Positions 1 to 12,490 of a DNA stretch of 64,000 bases are shown in pieces. The translations under genes were made by a program, and so were the position numbers. Below the pieces are notes generated by a model, which saw only the letters and a list, made by a program, of their open reading frames with translations, ran no database searches and was not told the origin of the DNA. Position 1 is the stretch's first letter; every line of letters starts with the position of its first letter. Origin of the DNA: Plicaturopsis crispa FD-325 SS-3 (taxonomy: Eukaryota > Basidiomycota > Agaricomycetes > Amylocorticiales > Amylocorticiaceae); NCBI GenBank assembly GCA_000827205.1, contig KN832556.1, positions 413,436 through 477,435 of the forward strand, given 5' to 3'.

Positions 1-1210
1 ACCATACTGCGACAATATCATGCAGCTCCATAGCGTCATTTCCAAATTGCACCATCACCTCCCGCGTGCGCTCCAGGAACGCGCTTGTGAAGTGCGTCAG
101 AACCGCCTTTCCGTGTGCTACCGAGGGGCCCTCGGTAGATTCTAGCGCTGGGTCGACGACTTCCTTGTAAAGCGGGAATCGGAGTTGGTGGGGAGTGGTG
201 ATGTCGAGAGGCAGGAGGAGGAACCGGTCTAATGGAATGCCAGTGTTTGGGTCGTCGGGTGTGAGGACCTCGCGCACCGCATATGGGTCTGCGAAGAAAT
301 TGACTGAAGAAATCGCGGTCATTATGTGTGTGGTGGTCCAAATATTAGAGCCATACATTCCGAGACAGGACTCGTGTTCCCGGGGACATCCAAGGCGCCG
401 CCCATACACGACACCCGCCCTATACGGTCCCGCACCGTAGCAGCATCTTTCCGCAGGGCGGTCGCCAGGTTTGTGAGAGGGCCCAAAGCAATGTATGTCA
501 CGCTGCGCGCAGGCCGTGCGCGCAGGACCTCGAGCGTCATGTCAACGGCAGGTCTGTCGGTGGGATTCAGCTGAGGATGGAAAGGCGTCCCGTCCTTGAT
601 CTCATAGTCTAGATCGGGGTGTCGGCCAGTTATGTCACCCAAGCCGTCCCTTTAGAGAGGTAGAGAGAACTGTTGTCAGTTTATGGGCATTTAATGCATT
701 GACTGGAGCGGTACCGCAGCCTGACCTTCCGTGGAAATACTCAGCACTGTGGAGGTCCCCATCGAGAGGTCCCACAGCGCCTTTGGCGACAAACGGTTTG
801 GTTTCTGAAAATAAATTAGGGAACCGTCCGCGGTCTTCTGGGTGACGTTCTATGTGGCGGGTGAGCGCCTGGTACGTCTTGAAGATATTGATACTGCCGG
901 CTCTATAAGTTTGTGGGGCGCGCATTTACTGGATGGCAGACCTCACCGCGATGACTCTAAGTCAGTATTTCCTATTGTTCATAGGGTGAGTACATTGATC
1001 ACAGGAGTAAGTACCCGCCAGATATGCTCACCAAAGGATACTACGAAACCGAGGATTTCTAGCTCCGGCGAGGCGAGAGCTAACAGGATAGCGATGACAT
1101 CGTCTACTCCTGGGTCTGTGTCGACTACCAAAGTTTTGTTTTGTCAACGCTACAGTCACAATGGTAATGGGATGCTCACTAATGACTGGAATCTTTGCAG
1201 CTGCCGCCAT
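1..1210 (-). CDS. Inosine/uridine-preferring nucleoside hydrolase (3' end off window)
   Basis: Hydrolyses the N-glycosidic bond of ribonucleosides to base and ribose (purine/pyrimidine salvage, cytosol). The start ATG at 1208-1210 opens MAAAAKIPVI, and a 55-base intron (1125-1179) joins this to IDTDPGVDD, the calcium- and ribose-binding signature of the family. Further exons read on as FGNTDLES, then YFHGRDGLGDITG, then ALGPLTNLATAL, all family landmarks. A 53-base intron at 304-356 restores PVSEFNFFADPYA. The frame is open to base 1, so the last part, with the active-site His region, lies outside the window. Without the first intron the N-terminus looks frameshifted; with it the protein is regular. 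It diverges from RACK1 across about 0.9 kb. Confidence 0.93.
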
Positions 1211-2126
1211 GGTATCCTGGAGTCTTGATGCAGTAAGTAACTCAGATGTCTCTCCTCGGTCACGGTACAGATCAGCAGATCGATGATATCGCAAGAAACT
1301 TAGGATACAGGCGTTCTACTTACAGGAGAGCTGCATATGTTGTGGCGTCGCGACCCGCTGGGGTCGGCCCGAAATGCTATGATCGCGCTATGACAAAGTA
1401 GAAGTAGGATACGGGTTCCAGTCGTTGAGTACGATAGCGTAGCAGAGCATGAAGCTGATTGAAGTCATGACGGCACTCATAGTCGCGGAGCATATTCAAA
1501 TTCACGAAAGTCATTATTGGCGATAGGCATACGATGTTGCATGGCTACATAAGTAGAGTATGCGACAACATCAAGACACTAGGCACCTGGACAGAACCCT
1601 GACAAGACCCACAGCTCACATTCCCGCACGCCGATCCAGAAGCAGCTGGAAGGAAAAGTGTTGAGTTAGAAATGCAAAAATGGGTGCGGAGCAAAACTGA
1701 AGCAGGAAGAGTCAGAGATCTTGGTGGAAAAATGTAGTCTCATCGGGCGAACCCTCTGAAGTAGCAAATATATTTTCGAATACATCATATTGAACGCAGG
1801 AGGTTGGAAGGCAAGAATGCAACAAGACATGTATACTCACTGGTTGTCCATAAACTCGTTGAGCAGCCGTCGCGCCTGAAATTTGGGCATCCGTTACAAC
1901 CAAGAGCAGTTCGAAGCCTCCAGACGAGTAGAACATCACACAGCGAGCAAGACCAGCGCCATTTGGCGGTGCAAGGAAGAGAGAACGCGGCCGCTTAAAA
2001 GGGAAGGATGAAACTGTACAGTTGAAGGGTGGCTGAAAGTCCCACGCCACACATCTCCGCTGCGCCCTCTCACAAACTGTAGCAGCTGCCGCCGACGTTC
2101 AGCTACATTTTCGATCTACTTTCAAC
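1211..2126. other. Intergenic, divergent promoter region
   Basis: This is the space between the start of the nucleoside hydrolase (leftward) and RACK1 (rightward). A 112-codon open frame on the minus strand (1712-2050) has no recognisable domain and no splice partner. The last 80 bases before the RACK1 ATG are pyrimidine-rich, as often seen before highly expressed fungal genes. Nothing else is supported. Confidence 0.5.
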
Positions 2127-3306
2127 ATGGCCGAGTCGTTGCGTTTCCTCGGGTCCCTGGCAGGCCACAAAGGCTGGGTTACGGCCATCGCCACCTCTTC
2201 GGAGAACCCAGACATGATCCTGACGGCTTCCAGAGGTACTTGACGCAGTACCTTGCACCGAAATACATGATCTCTGAACGCAGCTCGACATTTAATCAGA
2301 CAAGACTATCATTGTCTGGCAGCTCACACGCGACGAAGACTCGTACGGCTACCCAAAACGAATCCTCCACGGACACAACCACTTCGTGTCTGATGTTGTA
2401 ATCTCCTCCGACGGACAGTTCGCGCTCTCCTCTTCGTGGGACCACACCCTCCGCCTGTGGGACCTTAACACCGGTGCCACCACCCGCCGATTCGTCGGCC
2501 ACACATCCGACGTCCTGTCCGTCAGCTTCAGCGCTGACAACAGGCAAATCGTCTCCGGTTCGCGCGACCGCACGATCAAACTCTGGAATACCCTTGGAGA
2601 GTGCAAATATGATATCAAAGACGATGGCCACACCGAGTGGTAAGCTAATCAGTTGCATTTGTTTTGTATAGGCGAAGGCTAATCAGGATTTGAAAGGGTA
2701 TCGTGCGTACGGTTCAGCCCGAACGTTTTGAACCCTGTAATTGTATCCTGCGGCTGGGACAAGGTTGTAAAGGTGAGTTTGTGTTTCTATAGCTCTCATC
2801 AACAAATCCGCTAACATCGTGTATAAGGTCTGGGAGCTCTCGAAGTTCAAGCTGAAGACCAACCACTACGGCCACACCGGTTACATCAACACCGTCTCCG
2901 TCTCTCCCGACGGCTCCCTCGCTGCCTCCGGTGGCAAGGATGGCATCACCATGCTCTGGGACCTTAACGAGGGCAAGCACCTCTACTCCCTTGAGGCTGG
3001 CGACGTTGTCAATGCACTCGTCTTCTCGCCCAACCGGTACTGGCTCTGCGCTGCAACCGCCAGCTGCGTCAAGATCTTCGACTTGGAGAGCAAGTGAGTA
3101 TTTTCCGCGACATAGCTATCTGTTTTTCTTCTTAACGAATTTGATCTCGTAGATCTATCGTCGACGAGCTTAAGCCCGACTTCACCGATGTCGGTGCCAA
3201 CTCGCGGGAACCCGAGTGTGTGTCCATCGCATGGTCTGCGGATGGTCAGACCCTGTTCGGTGGCTTCACTGATGAGGTCGTGCGGGTGTGGACCGTCACC
3301 TCTTAA
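2127..3306 (+). CDS. CPC2: RACK1/Cpc2-Asc1, Gbeta-like WD40 ribosomal scaffold
   Basis: Seven-bladed WD40 scaffold bound to the small ribosomal subunit near the mRNA exit channel; links signalling kinases to translation. Exons are 2127-2235, 2300-2639, 2697-2772, 2828-3093 and 3153-3306, with introns of 55-64 bases. The protein is about 315 residues, the usual length. It starts [20 protein letters not shown] and shows regular GH...WD blades (for example [38 protein letters not shown]), ending [11 protein letters not shown]. The yeast orthologue hosts a snoRNA in its intron; no convincing C/D or H/ACA boxes are visible in the four introns here. Followed by a convergent gene about 190 bases away. 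Confidence 0.97.
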
Positions 3307-3495
3307 AAAGCTTGCTTATGTTGGTGATGATATGGGGTGCTGTGGACGAGCGGGGGTGGGCTCGTATTTTTTCGTAGTCGCAAAATCCACAAAAAAATCT
3401 CTCTTTGCGCTACGAGTGATATGCCCTGACCATCGCAAGCAAACTGCAAGTGTGACTACATTTTTGCATGAGTTTCAACATGGGCGGATCTCCAT

Positions 3496-4770
3496 TTACA
3501 GCGCGGCATCCTGCATATTCCTTTGGCGTTCATTATAATCCCATCGATCAAGTCCCCCGAAATCAATCTTGAGTGCTTCGGTGAACATATTGACTTGCAG
3601 TTCGCAGATGTGCGATACTCTGGCTCGCCAGCTGTCTCCCCTGTGCACGATAGAGCTCAGCCTTGTATACAGAGTGAAAACAAAATAAAATGGTGGACTT
3701 ACGAAGCAGTACCGTACGTATCTGAGCTGGTCTGACTGACCACGCGAACACATTGGTCCGTGTTTGACTTTGCATCGTATATCCAAACGTTCTTGCCCGT
3801 GTAAATCTCCTGCCACCCGTCGTGGTCGGCAAGTCGATTCGGGGGCTGAACACGCGTCGCGCCAGGGGGTCGAGAGGGTGCCTTTCTTAAGTCGACGTCG
3901 TTGAGGAGGCGGAGGGCGGTGAGATTCGAAATGCCGGTCAGGATGGCGCGCTCATCGGGTGATGAGGGGTTGACGACTTTGAATATTGGCGTAGTTTCAT
4001 CGTCCTCATCGCTCTCATCATCGGCGTCCTCTTCCATGGCGTCGTCCTCGTGGGGGCCACCCGAGGGCCCGGCCTGCGCAACTCTCTCCCCTGGCGCGTC
4101 GGATGTAAACTCCTTTTCCCCTTCTTGGAGACGCGCGTAGAAGGCCGTCCACGCAGCTTCGTCGGAGTAATCCGTGCGAACAACAAGCCCTATCTCTGGC
4201 GCATCCCTTGAGATGCTGTCCAGCGGGTCGCTGTCTGTAACGAACTCGGCGTCTTCGAGCGATTGTCGGTCGGCAATCTACGCCATCGACGGCCGTAAAT
4301 AGGTGTTTGAGAATGGATACAAAGGAACTCACCTGTGCATTACTGGGACTCGCTAACGCGGCTTTCTGTTCCGCGGGAAGAGCCCAAAATTCATTGGCAA
4401 CACGCAAGTTCCATCGACGCCGGCCTTCTCCAGGATACGCTGCCTTAACATCTGAGTATTTGCTCTGAAGGTATGGCGTTAACGGTGTAAACCATAATCA
4501 CACGTACAAGGATACGTTCTTACCAGTAGCAATTTGGGTAAAGGTGAATTCGGATCCATAGCAGTGGATTGCCAGCGCTCGGGTCCTGGCTGGTCGCCCA
4601 ACTTTCCTGAAAGTATGCAGATCGCGCAAGGTCAGTAATCCGTCTGGGGTTTATATCTGCTGGTCATTAGAGCAGTTAGCTAGGATGAATTAAGGTACTC
4701 ACTTCCCGATACCGAAACTGCGCTCAAATTGCAACGGAACCAGATGGAATCAAATACAGTCAAGTTGGCA
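3496..4770 (-). CDS. Unassigned acidic protein
   Basis: Not recognised. The 3' part is clear: a minus-strand frame reads RRRWNLRVANEFWALPAEQK, then after an intron EIGLVVRTDYSDEAAWTAFY, then a Glu/Asp-rich run around 3990-4050, then NDVDLRKAPSRPPGA. A 41-base intron (3662-3702) leads to a last exon ending ERQRNMQDAAL at 3496. An upstream exon reads LTVFDSIWFRCNLSAVSVS near 4700-4770. The joins of the first two or three exons are not resolved, so the start is approximate. The RTDxSDEAAW pattern recalls small fungal/bacterial DUF proteins, but I cannot name one with confidence. Convergent with RACK1. Confidence 0.6.
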
Positions 4771-5035
4771 TGGCTATAAAAGGAAAGCGTAGTAATCGAT
4801 CAATTGTTTCGAGCCACGCCAAAGCCACGCAGACTTAACTCGGCGCCTCTTTCTTGGACGCGTACCACCACGGCCAGCTCACAATCAACTTCCCTGTCTG
4901 TTTCCACATACTTACACACGATGTACACGGTACGCGTCCGCTCGGCAATGAAGCTCTGCAACATCTTAATTGCATCGCTTCGTAGGATTCGTCCCGCCCG
5001 ACACACCTTAAATACGAAGGTTCGATGCTGCTACT

Positions 5036-5884
5036 ATGAGTCGACGACCCTCTCGCAAGTCCCAGCACGATCAGTCCATGCTCTCGGTTTCTCAGAGAGG
5101 CCTGCCTGCGGCTTTGCCTAAGCACGCTTCTCGCATCGGGCATTCGTTCGCTGCTTCATCTGGACAGGTGCGGCATGTCAGTTTTTGGACCCGCGCATCG
5201 GAAGCATGGAATAGACGTCAGAAGCGATTGGAGGAGGAAGAAAAGCAAAAGACATACTATGAGCGCGCATGCGACACCACTGCTAAATTCATTTGTGAGC
5301 CTCGTCTTTCTGCTCATCGCTGCATCATTGGCTAACATGCATCGACGCTTTGCGTCCTGACAGCAGTGTCATCTTTCTTCATTGCCGTCTATCGGGGCCA
5401 TGTACATGCCAAGGCTACACGTGAGGAGAAAGCTCTCCATAACCGGATTGTTCGAATTGAGGAGGTCCTTGCTCAGCCCTACGATCCTGCTGACTCCTAC
5501 TCTGTTTGGCGGCATTTCTGGCTCATAATCGGAGTTTGTTGTGATGTTGACCCCGAGCGTCGATCGATGCATAGTCGAGCGACATTCGAGACGTGGGAAT
5601 CCTCGCGCGTCGAGCTGCATGCTGTGACAAGCCAAGCGTGCGAGCACTTCCGCACATTTCTGCATCATGACAAAGGGGCGCACGAGCTCGTTGTTATGCA
5701 GGAGCTTGCAGCACACTACTTGAAGGAGGTCCAAGCAATCATAGCTGGCGAGCAAGCCAAGGATACGCCCCAGATACACCGGCACAACCTAGAGCGTGAG
5801 CGCGAAGAGGAACTGCGGATGATTGCCAACTTGCGAAACGAATTCCCGCGCGACGTTCTACAAGCGGATGTAGAGGTCGGGTAA
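5036..5884 (+). CDS. Unassigned two-exon protein
   Basis: Exon 1 (5036-5294) encodes a basic N-terminus (MSRRPSRKSQHDQ...) and a charged helix (NRRQKRLEEEEKQKTYYER). A 69-base intron (5295-5363) joins in frame to exon 2 (5364-5884), giving FISVSSFFIAVYRGH, a short hydrophobic stretch that may be a membrane anchor. The rest is helical and charged, ending NEFPRDVLQADVEVG; about 259 residues in all. Splice frame and codon use look genuine. No domain recognised. Basic start, one hydrophobic segment and helical tail would suit a small organelle-membrane protein, but that is inference only. Confidence 0.65.
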
Positions 5885-6323
5885 TGGTGATGTATGTGAG
5901 TGTCTAGATAATCAACTACTTGAAGATGTCTCTGTCCTCATAAAACTCGACATGTACAGGTTCTCCATGATGGTCTCCCCGCTTCAATATTTGGTCCTCG
6001 AGCCCGCTGCTCCACCACTCATCTCGATTTCTTTGCATCCATTCGACGTTGCTTTGTGACATTTGCTTTTCTGCTTTCTACCGCGCTTTCGGTTATCGTA
6101 TATGATGTCGCTAGGGTCGCGTTCTCATCCAATCCAGTCCGTGCTTGACATTGACGCCCGGTTCAATATCGAAGGAGATCTGCCACGATGGGAACCAACA
6201 AACACCTCGTTGCAATCGCGTGTCTAGTCCTCTTATACCGTGGCCCATGGTGAGCCACCCATCATCTGTCCCCTTGTTGCCCTGATCTCCCCATCGTCCG
6301 CATAGTATTGAGAACTGCGTACC
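5885..6323. other. Intergenic
   Basis: Between two rightward genes. No open frame with family resemblance or splice support; presumably the 3' end of the upstream gene and the promoter of the BTB gene. Confidence 0.4.
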
Positions 6324-8004
6324 ATGGAGAAAATTGGTAATGATGAGTGGACATCTAACTCGGTCACGTCCACATTCAGGATCAAACACAAAAACGGGCG
6401 ACCCATTGGCTGCGTCAAGGAGGACGACTATGTATTCACCAAGGCTTGTGGGCTAGGGTGGAAATTCGGTATTCGCCACGATGATGCATCCCCAGAGATT
6501 GGCATATATTTCGACTGCAGCGTTATCGGACAGGGAATTGGGGTCATCGTAGTAGTGGCGACACTTCAGCAGGACAGCACGCAACGAGGAGCCAAAGGCT
6601 TCAACTCCAAACAGGAAACTCTGACGCGTCAGCGTTCCAACCGCGGACGAGATTTGATCAAATGGTGGCATCCTGCAGATATCATCGAGCTCCCCTTTGT
6701 CTCTTTCCTAGTCACCTTCACCGGCGTGCAATTTGACGTCCCTAAGCCTTTGCCCGCACCAGATTCAGAACCCACAGCCAAACTTTTGGACATTCTTGCG
6801 CGATCCCTGTATACCGGAGCCTTCATCGACACTCAGTTTCTCGTATTTTCACGACGGTGCGCAAAGTCGGGCATTCTGGATCTACCTCGCCCAGTTTTCG
6901 CGAACGGCTCGATATTGAGCTCGGAATCCGAGTATCTGAAAAAAGGTGAGTGAGATTTACGTGCATATTCCAATCATCATCACTAAATGCATTCTGAAGC
7001 ATTGTCAGTGGATGCGAACTCGTTTAGCGACGCCTCTTTGGTCCCCGTGGAGGGCGACTCTATTTGGGAAGTACAACATCAGCAAAAGCAGCTCGCGGAC
7101 TACGACTATGCAGACGACAGCGACTTAGAGGACGACGACGATGGAGAGCCACCCGCGCCTCCCTCTTACGACTTCCTGAATGCACCGTGCGTTGTCTCAT
7201 ACTGATGCTCGATACGTCTAATGCGAGAATCAATACGGTCAGACCGGACACCAAGGACACCAACACCCAGAGCCTCGCTGGTGTATCAACGGCAGAGCAC
7301 GTCTCTTACCCCGTTGCGTTTCAAGGGCGAGTTATGCTTGTGACAGACTTTGCACTAACTACGTAAGTTTTCGGTATTGATGCACGGTAGGCCCGACGCA
7401 CTTACTAAATTTCTGTGGCATTCCCTGTAGATGGCGAGCTTTAGTACATTACCTCTACACTGGAGAGGTCGCGTTCACAAGCCTTCAATCGAAACTTTCC
7501 TCGCGGTCTTTGCCTCGTGCTACCGACGCCAAGAAGGAAAATACCTCTCCACCACCATGCTCGCCGAAATCTATGTATCGCTTGGCGGTGAAGGTTAGCG
7601 TGTTCAATTTCGTTACTGCAGTGCACATATTTGAACTTACTCATCTGGGTCTCCAAGATGGGCCTCAATGACTTGGAGGAGCGCGCGTTTCTTGCCATAC
7701 ATGGCGATATGACGCCAGGCAACGTCCTCAACGAAGCCTGTTCCAAATTTTCCTCTGGGTAAATTCTATCATGTTGTGCGGGCGTCTGAAGTAATATTCA
7801 TCTCCTTGCAGGTATCCGAAAGTATTGGAAATGCAAATCCGCATTTTATGCGAACGTCTCGAGGCCCCCGAAGTGAAAGATGCTCTTCCGTTGCGGCTTG
7901 CAGAGATCGCTGAGGGAAAACTACCTCATTGCCCCTCTTTCCTAGTCGCGTTTTACAAGGCGCTGAGGGCCGAAAACGGTTCGAAAGAGAGAGCCCAAGG
8001 ATGA
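6324..8004 (+). CDS. BTB/POZ-domain protein
   Basis: Probable substrate adaptor for Cullin-3-type ubiquitin ligases, or a transcriptional scaffold, as usual for fungal BTB proteins. The first exon (6324-6943) opens MEKIGNDEWTS and carries a beta-rich N-terminal region in the place a MATH domain often takes. It is followed by the start of a BTB fold (LLDILARSLYTGAFIDTQFLV). After an acidic linker (DYDYADDSDLEDDDDGE) the BTB core resumes (MLVTDFALTT, then WRALVHYLYTGEVAFTSL). Later exons give MGLNDLEERAFLAIHGDM and a helical C-terminus ending GSKERAQG. Five to six short introns. The BTB is interrupted by a long insert, common in the expanded BTB sets of Agaricomycetes. MATH assignment is by position, not clear motif. 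Confidence 0.8.
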
Positions 8005-8136
8005 TGTACCAGATTTCCTTTGAACTACTTTTGACTAGTAGACATAGGTAGTGAGGGCGTTCGCACCATAATTCGATAAAAAGTCTGTGTCTCTACGAAG
8101 GTGAAGAGGTTCCCGCTGACATGCAAATTCCATGCC

Positions 8137-10690
8137 TCATGAACCAGAGCCGGAACTCGCCCATACTCTGCCCGCGAGGCCGAACGTGCCACCTCTTCTA
8201 CAAACCTCTTCGAACGCAGCGCCTTCGACACCCCCGCCCTCCAGCATGCCGCCTACCATTCCAAATCCACCACGGACAGCAACGCGCACCCCAGCCCCAG
8301 AGTCATAGTTCACGCTGATCTCCACGAGGCCTGATATCGGCGCGCGCTCCGGGGCAGTCATCAGGATAGTCGCCGGCGTAACGTTGGGACGGGGAGCGAC
8401 TGGAGATGCGGACGGCGGGGGTGCAGACGCTGCAGACGTCGGCGGGGCACCGGGGGAGGATCCAGTCGGGATGTAGACATTCACGGGTATTTTGATAGGG
8501 TTGACTATGCCGCTTAGCACAGCTTGGAGGTCCTCGTCTGTCGGCTCTGCATCTCCGTCCTCTGACTCTGGGTCTGGGTCCGCAGAACGAGGGACGTTGT
8601 GCAAACCCTCTGCTGTCCATGGACAGCCGGTCAAGACTTCGTTCAGCCAGCACTGTTCCCGAACGATCTACTTTTTTTGTTAGATACAACGAAGGTTTTG
8701 TGTGACTGTGCAAACGCACCTCTAGGACACCCCAAACATCTTGCATGCTTCTGACTGGGACATGCTCAAGGATGAAGCCTGGTTCATCAGGTGGCGTAAG
8801 GCGCAAATGAAGGGGTGGGTGGATGCCCGTTGGAGAATGCTAAACCATGCGAAATGTCAGTAAGAATGGATCCACAAAATCAAATCAATTAAACAAACAT
8901 AGAGAGTCGTGTATCGCTCAGGTGAGATCGTGTTGGACACCGGGTTCAGCTGCAATAATCAGCGGCGGCACCCTTGCGTACGCACAAAAACCAAACACAC
9001 CAGTAAATCAATCCAGCTTCCCGTACGGAACACAATACCCATACCGTTCATGCCCATGCTAGTCATCACGTCCACATCCATTGCACCAATACCCATCATA
9101 CCCTCGAGTGAATCTGGGTCCGGGTCCGGGTAGAGCACTCGCTCCACGGCGCGCATGCGCCCCTGCGACATGACGACCCCTCGGTGCGAGCCACCAGACG
9201 TAAAATCGAGCACCCACGAGTAATTGCTTTGCTCGGGAGGGGCAGGAAATATATGGTCGTCATTCGGGAGGGGAAGTGTCTTCGGAGGCTGGGCGGGTCG
9301 TGTTAGCGGAATCGGCGGTAAGGGATTGGATGGGGCGGAGCGCGTGAGGATGAGTGTCGCCAAGGTTACGCCTTGAGCTGGAATATTATCGGAAAGATAG
9401 GCACGCAAATGGTCGTGTGCGACGTCAATGTCGGGGATCGGCTCCCCAGAGGTAAGGGAGCTTGCAATGGGAGGGGAAGTGCGTGAGAGCGTAAGGTAGG
9501 CGAGGGGCGATAGATAGACGAGGAATGAGACAGATGGTGAAATGAAGTAGGGAAGGGGGAGTCCGTGGGCGCGCTGTAAGAATATGTCGAGCGGCGCACT
9601 CTTCTGTCCCTTTAACCTAAAGCATGAAAATGTTTGTTTATAGCTCCAGCGTATGGTAGAGAGTAGAATAACTTACGCGGCAATCGCACCAGCTTCGGAG
9701 CATGCGAATCTCCCGCTGAAGGCATTTACTTGGTCAACATCCGTAAACCATTTCACTCCACCCTCTACGCCTTTTGCGAGTTCGTCGAGCAACATCAAAT
9801 AGGCCAACCAATCGCAAACGCGTCGTCCCAGTCTTTCGGCTTCGATTGGATTGCGCTCACCATCGGTCTTGTGCACTTCTTGGAGGAATGCGCGGATACC
9901 ACGCGCGAGAAAGGCATCTAGAGTGGCAGACCCTCCAGTATTCGTGCCATGGGTCGTACCGGCCGTGTCTCCCTCGTTGGGAATCGCATAGCTGGTTTTC
10001 ACGCCGGCGACATCCAGTCGAGTGTCTTCTTCGCGCTCAGGATGCACCACGGAAAAATCGATATCGACGACAAGGACTTTGCCCCCGAAAACGAGTGTCA
10101 CGCGCCCTGCATTTTCAGGTTCTTTGAACATCTCCATCCCTGCTGCAGTGCCCCATGCTTCAAAGCGCGTAATACACCACTCGACGAGCCTAGCACGGGA
10201 TAAAGGGATATCTTCACCGTACACCGTTCCTGGGCGCCGCACACGAAGGGCCTGTGTTATTTGGTGGACGTTTTGCTCAGACTACTAAAATTCCCAGTTA
10301 ATACTCGCCACACGAGATGAAGCACATCTCACTGACAGAATGGAGTGTGTGTTGTATGGCGGCGTGTTGGCGCAACTGGGACACGACCTTTGGGTTGTTA
10401 AACGGATGCGCGGAATGGGCCTGCAAAGAATGGGATAGTTGCTCTGCCACATTGACAAGGTCTTTCAGGGAAGCGATAGTGGACCCCGATGCGGCGGCAA
10501 ATGGGTGGTGCCCTTCGTGCGCTATCGCATCTTGAGTGGTATGTTTTTGAAGCGTTGACAGTACGGTTGGCGACGGTGTGTGCACAGGTTCTTCTTGAAG
10601 ATTTCTGGGAGGCATAGAGCGACAATACGGACGTTTACAGAGTTTTCCGTGGCTAGTCTTGGACTCTTGGTAGAACGCAGTCACGGTCAA
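8137..10690 (-). CDS. MED1: Mediator of RNA polymerase II transcription subunit 1
   Basis: Subunit of the Mediator middle module, nucleus. The N-terminal exon has helical content (TIASLKDLVNVAEQLSHSLQ, then LRQHAAIQHTLHSVSE). The next exon gives MRRPGTVYGEDIPLSRARLV, ITRFEAWGTAAGMEMFKEPE and GGKVLVVDIDFSVVHPE, a block typical of the fungal Med1 domain. Further exons read TRLDVAGVKTSYAIP, DAFLARGIRAFLQEVHKTDG, SWVLDFTSGGSHRGVVM and HVPVRSMQDVWGVLEVREQC. The last exon holds a Ser/Pro/Ala-rich linker and a beta-rich end. Two starts are possible: 10690 or the more N-terminal-like MPPRNLQEEP at 10615. Shares a promoter with CDC123. Family call rests on overall pattern; Med1 is poorly conserved. 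Confidence 0.72.
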
Positions 10691-10881
10691 GACAAAATCG
10701 GGGCAAGGCTCGATCAGGGGAAGTTATTGCCAATCTTGGATGTCGAAATCGCGGTCGGGAACGCCCCTGAACTTGCTCTGACTTCCTTCTGTACTGTATA
10801 GCTGACCGCTGAGCTCTGCCTATCGACATAGGATAGTCGTTCTATCGTTTTGTACAAAGGTATAGCAGGAACGTCTAGGAA
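10691..10881. promoter_or_regulatory. Compact divergent promoter MED1/CDC123
   Basis: Only about 190-265 bases, depending on the MED1 start, separate the two opposing ATGs, so both genes must be driven from this stretch. No clear TATA box or CCAAT box stands out. Confidence 0.45.
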
Positions 10882-12131
10882 ATGGCCATCGCACCCAAAC
10901 CCCCGCCATTATTTCCGCCCGTAACGCCTGAATACCTGCTTTCTTTCCAATTTTCTGCTTGGTATCCAATATTCTCAGCACTCAGCATCAAGTCAACTAT
11001 CATCCGACCGCTCAGCCAGGACTTCTGCGAATATCTCGACGCGGATGGTGTCCTTGTTCCCGAAGGCTCTGAAAATCTGTTGGTCAATCCCGGTGCTCTC
11101 ATGACGTCCGGCTGCCTATTGTCCTTTGCAGGCCCGCAGAAAGCACTCTTTCTGACGATGACGACTCGGACGAAGAGGAAGGCGAGACAAAACGCTACGC
11201 GTTTCCCGATCTTGATTCGCAAATTCGAGAGGCCGTGAAACAGTACGGCGGTGTTTTCCCCAAACTCAATTTCTCTTCACCAAAGGTGCGTTGTGCTCTC
11301 TGTCTTGTGATCGCATATAGCTGACAATGGTGCAGGACGCAGCATGGGTGCTCCCTGCCTCATCGCCGTTGAAATGTGTCTCGCCATCCGACGTGTACCT
11401 CCTGCTCAAATCATCCGACTTTGTCTCGCATGATCTCAGTGCAGAGAGTGTGTTCGAAGGGTGCGACCCTTCAGCATTTGAGGATGCGCCACCGTATGAG
11501 CTCGAGCTTGTTCTTCGTAAGTGGTACTCGGTCGACCGAAGTAGAGAGCTCCGGTGTTTCGTTCGACAGAATGTACTTCTCGGTAAGCGACATCATGCAA
11601 CGTCCCACCGAACTGCGCCTATATCTAATACCCGCAGGGATATCGCAACGAGATGCAAACTACTACGAATTCTACAACGAGCCCTCCACAAGAAATAAAA
11701 TTCTTTCCACGGTTGAACAGTTTTGGCAAACAAATATCAAGCAGCAATGGCCGACGCGAGGAGACTGTATGTTGCTCGTCTATTTTCCATCCTCCCCACT
11801 CACGCGGCGCTCGATAGACACGTTCGACATCCTTCTAACGCGAGACCTGGCGCGCGCCCACATCCTAGATTTCAACCCTTACGCGCCGCGGACCGACTCG
11901 CTTCTCTTCGAATACGACGAACTCCTCGACCTGCTCACGCGGGGCGTAGAGCGGCCGGAGCTGCGCGTCATCGACTCGCGTATCCACCCCGCTGCTACGT
12001 GCAATGCGCCCGCACATCAGCACAATATGGTGCCTTTCGAGGCCCTGAGCCTGAGCAGCGGCCGGGGAATTGGAGAGTTTGCCGAGCTGTGGCAGGAGGA
12101 GATTAAGAAGACGACGGAACCAGATGCATAG
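10882..12131 (+). CDS. CDC123: Cdc123/D123, eIF2 assembly factor (ATP-grasp fold)
   Basis: Chaperone that joins eIF2 gamma to alpha to build the eIF2 complex; cytosolic, ATP-grasp-like fold. Starts MAIAPKPPPLFPPVTPEYL with FSAWYPIFSALSIKSTII, the conserved entry of the D123 family. An intron removes the apparent early stop and joins to an Asp/Glu-rich insert (TLSDDDDSDEEEGE) before GVFPKLNFSSPKDAAWVLP. Then come KCVSPSDVYLLLKSSDFV, ELRCFVRQNVLLG and ISQRDANYYEF, the core catalytic-fold signature. An intron inside the next segment gives FDILLTRDLARAHILDFNPY, with the DFNP magnesium/ATP motif. Ends EEIKKTTEPDA. About 380 residues, normal for the family. Five short introns. Confidence 0.94.
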
Positions 12132-12490
12132 TAAACCGCCCTTTTGTTACCACTCGTATGTACTTCATAGTGCAGAGATTATCTCACCCACGGTGTATCG
12201 TTAGCACATACTTACACTGAAAGTGTCGAGCCCATGTACTTGTATGAACGGCGGCAAAATGAACACTTGAGGACGTTACGCATGCGCAGCCCTCGGACTC
12301 GCTTTGTAAGTGTCCTTGACTCCTTCGACGCCAGCAGAGCCTTGCCTCAAGTTAAATAGCTCACATGCCCACTAGATTCGGTGGGACTCTCAGAGGTACG
12401 ATCACGCCGCAAAATTCAGACCCGAAGCCAAATTTCTATTCCGTTCCACGAACCGAATATATGAAAAGATGAATACAGCAGTGACAAAGC
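12132..12490. other. Convergent intergenic region
   Basis: Between the 3' ends of CDC123 and the secreted protein gene. No coding signal; presumably both 3' untranslated regions. Confidence 0.4.

Noticed and set aside
1100-1210. Frameshift at the start of the nucleoside hydrolase
   Set aside because: A 55-base GTGAGC...GGTAG intron joins MAAAAKIPVI to IDTDPGVDD exactly.
2236-2827. snoRNA in RACK1 introns, as in the yeast orthologue
   Set aside because: Introns are 55-64 bases and lack a paired RUGAUGA and CUGA box.
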